Assembly: GCA_036250195.1 (NCBI GenBank)
Contig: JAVHZZ010000006.1
Coordinates: forward strand, 183,717,350-183,781,349
Length of the DNA: 64,000 bases
Reading direction: 5' to 3'
Source of the DNA: Mixophyes australis
Lineage: Eukaryota; Chordata; Amphibia; Anura; Limnodynastidae
The stretch's first letter is position 1, and the number at the start of each line of letters is the position of its first letter. This document shows, in pieces, positions 56,866 to 64,000 of this stretch. The position numbers and the translations under genes are program-made. The notes under the pieces were generated by a model. The model saw nothing but the letters and a program-made list of their open reading frames with translations, did no database searches and was not told the origin of the DNA.

Positions 56866-56983
56866 CCAACACTACTCAATGACAGGCTAGGCTGGTGACA
56901 CTATATCAACACTCCTATATGAAAGGCTAGGCTGGTGACACTATATCAACACTCCTATATGAAAGGCTAGGCTGGTGACACTA
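56866..56983. repeat. 40-bp tandem repeat, about 3 copies
   Basis: GGCTAGGCTGGTGACACTAT starts at about 56885, 56925 and 56965. The last two units are identical, suggesting a recent duplication. Confidence 0.9.
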
Positions 56984-57690
56984 TTTTAGGGAAACGCGCA
57001 GCATGGGGTTCCCTTGTCAAACAGCCCAAGCCAGTGTAGCATGTGGCTGAATTCCCTTGGGCAAGATGCAGGCACCCATCCCCTAGGGAAAACAGCTCAA
57101 TGATAAAAGCACTAGGGTTATTCCCACACCCCCAAGGTGCATGTGGGGTAATAACTAGTTAATTGATGTAAATGTAATGGTTCCAGCCAGCCCTGGCAGC
57201 CCTAACCTGCCTGGGTATGCAAGCCCTTATAGAACTACAAGTGCCTTATACATATGGCTGTCAGAAAATGTTGGTGTTTGTATAAATCCAAGCACCAGCA
57301 TGCCCTGGCAGGGGCCACTGGGACCTGTAGAGCACTTATTAACAAACAAATTTTTACTAACTTATTGCTCACCTAAATCCATGAGGGGGGGAGAGGGTCC
57401 TATTCTTTCTTCCAGCTTCCAATCCTTTGCGATAAAAACAACAACCACCCACATGTATGATGAAGAACTACTCCTTGTGGAGACTTCATTCTGATTAGTT
57501 AGAGCATGGGAAAGCCATTTGTTATTGGTCAGTAGGGGATGAGACCGGATGAGACCCCATGTGGGGTCACCTCTACCTGTAATGCACTATATTGATACAG
57601 TGTAGTTCACTGATACAATTAAAAAAATAATTATGTCATCAATATCAAGTTAATGATGACTGACGTCTCTCTGTGGCATGATACACTTAG
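56984..57690. other. No gene recognised
   Basis: A plus frame at 57177-57494 has no family resemblance. No element boundaries identified. Confidence 0.45.
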
Positions 57691-57866
57691 AGGTATATTT
57701 ATTAAACTGCGGGTTTGCAAAAGTGGAGATGTTGCCTATAGCAACCAATCGGATTCTAGCTGTTGTTTTGTAGAGTGCACTAAATAAATGACAGCTAGAA
57801 TCTGATTGGTTGCTATAGGCAATATCTCCACTTTTTCAAACCCGCAGTTTAGTAAATCTAGCCCTT
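57691..57866. mobile_element. Palindromic MITE, copy 5
   Basis: AGGTATATTTATTAAACTGCG at the left pairs with CGCAGTTTAGTAAATCTAGCC-type sequence. Internal arms with GTGGAGATGTTGCCTATAGC match their complement closely. Confidence 0.9.
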
Positions 57867-58961
57867 AATCTTTAAACGTATCTTCCACCACCATGCATAA
57901 TATAAATAGCATGCAGAGTCACACTTAAATGCATCTTGGATGCATTTTAAGTCTGCGTTATTCTTTAAAATGCGTCCAACTCACAAGGCCCTGAGTGCAT
58001 TTTTAAATTGATTGTCCTCTACCAAATAGTTAACAGGTAGAGGCGCAGATTCCACCTTCACAGAGAACAAGAATGAAGTGCGAGGATACTGAACCATGTA
58101 ATGGAATTGTGAACAGTTTATTACAAGGTGCCAGACATAGAAATAATTAATGTAAAGGAGAGCTGTACATTGAGAATTTTGGGTGTACCTCATTAGCCAG
58201 GGGCCAGAGGCAAATGTTCTTCTTGCTCCCAATCCACTCCATTGTTGGTAATCTTCTAATTTACTGATAAAGTAGTCAGTATAACCAATGCATTGCATAA
58301 ATGTGAAATTGATCATAAAACAGTAGACTTGAGTCAATATTAGCAATTCTTTAACACCTATATAGCTATATACTATGTGCTAATATGTGTATAAATGTAT
58401 ATGATGCAAAATAGTCTGTCCTAAATTTCTCTCAAAGTGGAATGTCAGTGGGACATTGCTCTTTGTGTGATCTTAGATATGACCCTATGGTAGGTCAGTT
58501 AAATGTTAACCAGACACAAACATTGTGTAATGTCAGTGCCCAGAAATACCAAGAACTGCAATTTGTAACGTGATGCCAGCCATGTCATATCCAAAATCCT
58601 ATGCTCTATGTCTAATCCTCCCCTCATTTAGGATGATGTCCAGAAAGAGAACACAATCGACACTTCCTACATCCCTATGACATTGTCTGAGGTTCTTCAC
58701 ACACTCTTATCATCCTTCACTTTCCTTCTCTAAATGTTCTGCTCTTTGCATCATTGTGAAATTGTCCAATCCAGTGATATCATAGCCTTCTGTTATCCCA
58801 TCTCCTTCATACACCTTCCACACTCCTCTGTTCTTTCACCTCCTGATATCCTCCACACTTCTTTTAGTTGTCACTTCTCCTTGATATCTTTTACCTTGCT
58901 TTTGCAGATGTCTCTTCTCCTAACACCTTCACACTCCCTTCTCCTTCTGAGATCATCCACA
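57867..58961. other. No gene recognised
   Basis: Unique-looking sequence. A loose CTCCTGATATCCTCCACACTT-type reiteration is at 58670-58970. No coding evidence. Confidence 0.5.
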
Positions 58962-59140
58962 CTTATCCTGTGATTACCACAGTGGTGGGGCTTTGAATTC
59001 GATTCTGACCAGGGCACCATCTGTGTTGAGTTTATATGTTCTCCCTGTGTCCACATGTATCTTCTGCGTGTTCTGGTTTCCTCCCAATGTCCAAAATATA
59101 CCGGTAGATTAGGCTTGTGATTAAATTGACAATGTATAAT
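58962..59140 (+). mobile_element. SINE-like vertebrate repeat remnant
   Basis: It contains GAATTCGATTCTGACCAGGGC (a tRNA-like B-box region), GTATGTTCTCCCTGTGT-like and GGTTTCCTCCCAATGTCCAAA blocks in the order seen in a widespread tRNA-related vertebrate repeat. It is diverged and truncated; the family name is not certain. Confidence 0.5.
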
Positions 59141-59400
59141 ATTTTTGTGTTATATAATAGGAAAATAAAATTAAATACACATACTTGGAGGATAGGGAGG
59201 GGGAGATAGAGAAAGAGGCTGTTTCATGCAGAGGGGAGGGATGTGGGAGACAGAGGAGTGGGCTCTGAAGGGAATGGGTCAAGTCGATAAATTGAATGAG
59301 ATGGCTGGGGAAGGGCTCCTTGGGCCCAGCTTTGCTCCATTTCTAGTAAACAAAAAAATAGAAAAATAAAACTAAGCAGTACCTGATGTCATAAGGACCA

Positions 59401-59480
59401 TCATCATCATCATCACGGCTTATTTATATAGCACCGCCAATTCTGCAGTGCTGTACAGAGAATATCTGTCTAACAGAAAT
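59401..59480 (-). mobile_element. L2 3'-terminal fragment, antisense
   Basis: (ATC)n followed by TTATTTATATAGCACCGCC and TTCTGCAGTGCTGTACA, the complement of an L2 tail as at 21150-21229. Only the tail is present. Confidence 0.85.
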
Positions 59481-60428
59481 ATTCCTGCCATGGACTATGC
59501 CCAATGGGCCCAATAGAGGTTGCTATCATTGCTACATCTGTTGCTATTCCACTGCAATTTCTCTTCCAAATACAATATCAAAACACTGTATACACTATGC
59601 ACTAGTTAATCAAAATAAAAAGAGATGTAACATAACGTGACATTGTACAGAGAATGCTGGAGATATATTCAATTTTGGATGAGTGTGAGAGGGAATTTTA
59701 ATGTTGTGACTTTTACTCTTCTCATGCTAGTCATGCATCAATATCTATCTCTATCACCATGCAAAGCATCTAAAGATAGTAGCTGAGGGTTCTGAAACAG
59801 GAAATATGCTTTATTATTTAACTAAAGCATGTTTTCCCTTTTTGTTAGTACAGTTATTTTTTTGTGGTTTTTTTTGCTCTATATTTTACAATTCTTTTTA
59901 ATAGTTTTTTTTTTTACATTTTTCATTTGATTCTTGAATTGGAAACCCAAGTCTGGGCTTCTAGTTTTCAAGCAAGCCTCTTACTGTTGCCATCTAGTAT
60001 CTTTTAATGGTAAATTGTGCAATTGAAGAGTTTCTATGCTTCAATGAGCAGTGATAGAAAGTCTTCAGTATCGCACAATGATAATAAATAGACCCCTCTG
60101 TCATTCATCTGTTAGTTTAGTTTTCTGTCCATTATTTTTAGCATTTTGTTATTATTGATATTATCATTATCACAACATCATCTTTATTCAGCACCTCAAT
60201 CTCTGTGTTATTTAATAATAGTGGTGCGAACAATAATACACTGCTGAAAGCTAGTATCTGATTGATTGTTATATATTGCAGTACAAGTGTGCTCTTTGAA
60301 CCATGTTGGGTCTAGTTTATGAGTGGTTAGTGTACTGTAAATTGTCTACTTTGTCACTATGTTGTCTAGTTTTGCACTAGTGCCCCTGTGCTTGCTCTAG
60401 GAAAACATGTTAACAAGTTTACATGATG
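59481..60428. other. No gene recognised
   Basis: AT-rich with T-tracts. TAAATAGACCCC near 60085 resembles the end of the MITE at 43799, so a fragment may be present. Confidence 0.4.
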
Positions 60429-60814
60429 CCTGTAGGCAGGGCCGGTGCTAGGGTTCTCAGCGCCCTAGGCAAAATTTCTAAATACTGCCCCCCCCCCCCA
60501 CCCTAAGACACGCCAAATACCCACTTCCCAGACCCTCACACACTTCATTGGTAAAAAAAAAAAAAAAAAAGATAAGCCTTACCTCCTACAGCGGTCTGGC
60601 TGCCGTGATGTTTTATAGAGAACGTTGTCCAGACTCCACTGCTGTCCAGGGGCAATCACAGGATTTCTAGAGGGGAAGTATCCAAGTATTACATATGGGA
60701 ACAAAAACTTGTGAGAATGGCCCATTACACTGCTCCCCCTGCAGCACACTGCCCCCCCCCCCACTGCTTGATCATGTGCCCTCCTGCAGCATACTGCCCC
60801 CCCCATGTCCTCTG

Positions 60815-61300
60815 TCCCACCACCCCCTGCAGCACCATGTCCTCTGTCCCCCCCCCCTGCAGCACCATGTCCTCTGTCCCCCCCCCTGCAGCACCATGTC
60901 CTCTGTCCCCCCTCTGCAGCACCATGTCCTCTGTCCCCCCCTCTGCAGCACCATGTCCTCTGTCCCCCCTCTGTAGCACCATGTCCTCTGTCCCCCCCCT
61001 GCAGCACCATGTCCTCTGTCCCCCCCTGCAGCACCATGTCCTCTGCCCCCCCCTCCCCCTGCAGCACCATGTCCTCTGTCCCCTCCCCCTGCAGCACCAT
61101 GTACTCTGTCCCCGTCCCCCCTGCAGCACCATGTCCTCTGTCCCCCCCTTCCTCCTGCAGAACCATGTCCTCTGTCCCCCCCCCCCTGCAGCACCATGTC
61201 CTCTGTCCCCCACCCCCTGCAGCACCATGTCCTCTGTCCCCCCCTCCCCCTGCAGAACCATGTCCTCTGTGTCCCCCCCCCCCCCCCCCTGCAGCACCAT
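60815..61300. repeat. About 30-bp C-rich minisatellite, about 16 copies
   Basis: CTGCAGCACCATGTCCTCTGT followed by 6-15 C residues recurs from about 60830 to 61287, spacing 25-34 bp. Length variation is mainly in the C-runs. It yields artefactual Pro-rich (plus) and Gly-rich (minus) frames. Confidence 0.95.
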
Positions 61301-61765
61301 GATTTTATTGGCACGTCATGCTCTATTTTTGACTTGCAGCAAGTCAATAATAGAGCATGAGGTGCCAATAAAATAATAATTTTATCCACCATAGTGTTTA
61401 AATCAAAGATAGAGCATGAAGTGCCAAATAATAGTCATTTTTCCACCGCATAGTTTGCAAATGAAATATAGAGTATGACATGGAAAATAGCAATTTTTAT
61501 ACCATTGAAAAAATACTATTTTCCACCTCATGCTCTATATTTAATTTTCAGGCTATGTGGGAGAAAAATTAATATTATTTGGCACTTCATGCTCTATCTT
61601 TGATTTAAAAACTATGGTGGATAAAATAATAATTTTATTGGCACATCATGCTCTATTATTGACTTTAAGCAAGTCAAATATAGAGCATGAGGTGCAATAA
61701 AATAATTATTTTATCCACCATAGTTTTTAAATTGAATATAGACCATAAAGTGTGACATAATAATA
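61301..61765. repeat. Nested AT-rich inverted repeats
   Basis: The segment TAGAGCATGA-GTGCCAATAAAAT and its complement alternate in orientation at least six times. The large centre is near 61510, pairing roughly 61370-61500 with 61515-61640, and smaller hairpins are at 61305-61375 and 61635-61705. Cruciform-prone. Confidence 0.9.
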
Positions 61766-62325
61766 AAAAATCCCACCTCCAACATTTTTTAGGCCTCCAC
61801 ACTTCCCATTTGGTTACCCCATTTTTTACAAAATGAAATTAATAATACAAAAAAAAATAAAAGATAAAGATACTTACTGTTTTTGATCCTGAAGGCTGGT
61901 CAGATGCAGGGAGGCTCTTCTGTAATGGCTGCCCACCGCTCCTCAGCTTCTTTACACCAAAGGAGAGGGGTGGAGCAGCCAGTGCATGCTGGGAACGGAG
62001 GGGGCGCTGGGTAGCAAACTTTATTCACACTGTCACTGACAGACAGTGTGATATACATACTGCACAGGCGCCGCGGCCGCCGGGAAGAGTTACCCAGTGT
62101 CACCTGATCACTAACATCAGTGATCAGTGATCAGGTGTGTGACACAGTGCGAGCAATGCGCCGGGCGGACAGTGAAGAAAGAGCGGCGGCACCCCGCCGC
62201 CGCTGCACCTCTCCCCCTCCTCACCGCTGACTCGATTTTCAAATCTAGTCAGCGGCAGCGGCGCCCTGCAGGTCCCGGCGCCCTAGGCAACTGCCTAAGG
62301 TTGCCTAATGGGAGCGCCGGGCCTG

Positions 62326-62619
62326 CCTGTAAGTATCGCAAGCTCCAATATGTATGTATATAAAGCAGTCTACAGTCAAAATCATATTTAAGCACTGATT
62401 GCCTCTGTTCATTTGGACCTTTAGTATACGTCCCCCTTAACATTTTAAGCGGGACGTATAATAAAGCGATTTGTAGAAACGGATGCTTTTTTTGGAGGTT
62501 TTAAATATGCCTTATTTACTAATGCCAAAACTGCTGCAAAACCACCAGAAAAGTGCTGCTTTACAAAGTGCCACATTAAAAATCTTCAATGAAATAAATT
62601 CAAAGCACTAAATTTATGA
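62326..62619. other. No gene recognised
   Basis: Short unassigned stretch between the hAT-like element and an L2 fragment. It includes an ATACGTCCC / GGGACGTAT inverted pair near 62428-62460. Confidence 0.5.
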
Positions 62620-62900
62620 CGATGTGCTTGATTCCCACCTTGATTACTGCAACCTCCTCCTTACTTGCCTCCCCTACACACGACTCGCTCCTCTACAGTC
62701 TATACTCAACACTGCACTAATCTTTCTCTCTTGCCGGTCTACCTCTGCCTCCCCTCTCTGTCAAGCCTAACACTGGCTCCCTTACTGCTACAGAATCCTC
62801 TTCAAACTTTTTACCTTCTCCTACTAAACCATCTCCAACTCTACTACTCCCGATGTCTCCAACCTCATCTCTATTATAGTCCCTCTCGTAACTTATGTCT
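62620..62900 (+). mobile_element. L2 LINE RT fragment
   Basis: Codons LDSHLDYCNLLLTCLP, FLSCRSTSASPLCQA and HWLPYCYRILFKLFTFSY follow the L2 RT C-terminal pattern. Stops interrupt it. No 3' tail is present, so it is truncated at both ends. Confidence 0.85.
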
Positions 62901-63032
62901 CAATGCTTATTTAGTCTTTGACTTTAGACTTATTTGGTTAAAATAATGAATCACACAATCTTTATGGTGGCTGATCTTTGCAATCCACATGTGGGTTCAT
63001 AATGCCTTACTGCCTTACAGCATCCTCTAGAT

Positions 63033-63648
63033 CATGGGTCAGGGAACTTTTTTTACCTTTTACACCCAAATATATTTAGATACGCCAATGTTACCCCCTT
63101 GATTTGAAAGGAAGGAAATCATATATTATTAATTATTGGAATTCAAAATTTTATTAAATCTATTCAAAATTTATTTGAAAGCTTCAACTTCAAAACTTCA
63201 GGTTTTGGAGAAATGATGTTGCTTCATTGTTGCTACAAGAGCATAAATATTGGGGCAGTTTGATGTCAGAGCAATTTGGATACAGTCTTCAGCGTCCAAT
63301 CGATTTCTCTGCTTTGTTTTTATGTTCGTTAGAGTGGAAAATCCTTGTGTTGCAAAAGGCAGCAACTTTTGACTGCCTCCTCATGTGCAATTTTGAATAC
63401 CTTTGCAGCTGTTGACATCCAAAAATATGACAGATCTGCTTTGCCTTCAAATGCAATACGTGCTTCAGTATTGCATTAAAGCTCAAGAAGTGCCTCTGCC
63501 AACCCTTGAGGCTCTTTTGGTACAACAACAATTTCACATTTAAATTGGTCTACAATCCAACTGACAGCATGTGAATCGGCAGCATTACCCCTAGGAATTA
63601 AATTTTTACCCCATTTGGGGTAATTTACCCCTGTTCCCTGACCACTGC
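63033..63648 (-). mobile_element. hAT element fragment with possible transposase remnant
   Basis: 616 bp with inverted ends CATGGGTCAGGGAAC and the complement of CAGTGGTCAGGGAAC. Flanking octamers CTCTAGAT (63025-63032) and CTTTAGAT (63649-63656) match at 7 of 8 positions. The minus frame 63289-63537, with neighbouring frames, contains codons such as KNKAEKSIGR after a CNTRIFHSNE stretch. That may be a decayed copy of the hAT C-terminal dimerisation region; this domain assignment is tentative. Confidence 0.65.
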
Positions 63649-63656
63649 TTTAGATA

Positions 63657-64000
63657 TACCTGCTAATGGCCCCAAATACAGAGGGACAGTCAAACTTTCT
63701 GTGGACAGTCTCAGTTTGTTCCAGAGTTTTAATGTCCCTGCAGCTTCCCAACACAAAGCTCCAGCTGCTAACATGGAGGAGTAGCAGCTGGAAACTTCTT
63801 ACCTGTGAAGCAGTCTGCTGTTTCTTCTCAATGTCAGTGATGGGATGAGGGAGAGTGACGCTTGCCTATGAAGTCATTGCTGAGCACATCAAACTCATCT
63901 GCTAAGCTAAGAAGAAGTTGGGAGAGGGTGTCACCTCCAAGGAGTGGAACCAACTCAAAGAAGGAGTAGTGCCACATAGGGCCCAATCAGAGCTCCTGCC
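63657..64000. other. No gene recognised
   Basis: About 340 bp to the window edge without a recognisable frame or repeat. Confidence 0.5.

Larger units (their letters stand above)
60437..62325. mobile_element. hAT-like element carrying a minisatellite and AT-rich palindromes
   Basis: 1889 bp. It starts CAGGGCCGGTGCTAGGG and its other end, inverted, is CAGGCCCGGCGCTCCC. Flanking octamers are CCTGTAGG (60429-60436) and CCTGTAAG (62326-62333), 7 of 8 matching. Both subterminal regions contain GCGCCCTAGGCAA. No transposase is encoded; the open frames at 60579-61392 on both strands come from the minisatellite. Near the right end is the palindromic CACTGTCACTGACAGACAGTG and TGATCACTAACATCAGTGATCAG. 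Confidence 0.85.

Noticed and set aside
60579..61392. Long Pro-rich (+) and Gly-rich (-) open frames
   Set aside because: All are translations of the 30-bp C-rich minisatellite, open in several frames at once; no start context or domain.
26125..64000. Search for IGFBP4 exons 2-4 (linker and thyroglobulin type-1 CWCV region)
   Set aside because: No convincing match by eye; CTGTGCTGGTGTAAA near 52245 lacks the domain context.
1..64000. CRISPR arrays, bacterial operons, Shine-Dalgarno sites
   Set aside because: Nothing of this kind; the tandem repeats lack the spacer pattern and the content is eukaryotic.
1..64000. tRNA, rRNA or snRNA genes
   Set aside because: No intact gene recognised; the only tRNA-like box is in the SINE-like remnant at 58962.

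Overview
The window looks like gene-poor, repeat-dense vertebrate nuclear DNA, most probably from a frog with a large genome. The only host protein-coding sequence I can recognise is one exon: exon 1 of an insulin-like growth factor binding protein gene, closest to IGFBP4, at 25779-26124 (+). It has a TATA-like box about 185 bp upstream and a clean splice donor. No further exon of that gene was recognised, so intron 1 appears to run to the end of the window (over 37 kb). The anuran guess rests on the repeat mix: L2 LINEs ending in a GGCGCTATATAAATAAATG-type tail, palindromic MITEs built around a CAACCAATCAGATTC core, Ty3/Gypsy LTRs, a Penelope-like element, Tc1 and many hAT elements. It is an inference from repeats, not from a species marker.

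Layout. 1-3.0 kb: unassigned DNA, an antisense solo LTR inside a TA microsatellite, and a hAT MITE. 3.0-9.1 kb: a decayed plus-strand Ty3/Gypsy element (gag, protease, RT/RNase H, chromodomain) broken by two solo LTRs and an antisense Penelope-like element. 10.1-12.1 kb: a 2-kb solo LTR with two internal tandem arrays. 12.5-13.1 kb: a Tc1 deletion derivative. 13.4-16.4 kb: a large inverted repeat next to two nested hAT-like elements; the inner one carries a 249-codon ORF between two tandem arrays. 17.5-21.2 kb: a long L2 LINE. 21.2-25.6 kb: MITEs and a minisatellite. 25.6-26.1 kb: IGFBP4 promoter and exon 1.

The rest is intron 1 or beyond. 29.9-32.5 kb is a Tc1 remnant split by a hAT MITE and an L2. 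32.5-33.4, 37.6-38.3, 41.1-42.6 and 62.6-62.9 kb hold further L2 pieces. Solo LTRs sit at 34.2 and 39.3 kb. 43.8-44.4 kb is a palindrome-rich MITE. 45.3-47.5 kb (-) is a decayed zinc-finger/tyrosine-recombinase gene with a 73-nt intron. 48.2-49.6 kb (-) is a second Gypsy pol remnant, followed by an interrupted MITE and an L1-type ORF2 remnant. 52.6-57.9 kb holds minisatellites and MITEs. 60.4-62.3 kb is a hAT-like element loaded with a minisatellite and AT-rich palindromes, and 63.0-63.6 kb is another hAT element.

There is no operon-like organisation. The history is layered transposition, LTR-LTR recombination leaving solo LTRs, and tandem-repeat expansion around one conserved host exon. The most unusual items are the tyrosine-recombinase pseudogene, the nested hAT pair with its ORF and arrays, and the minisatellite/palindrome element at 60.4 kb. 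All target-site duplications quoted were read directly from the sequence; family names are from recognised motifs and no database search was possible.
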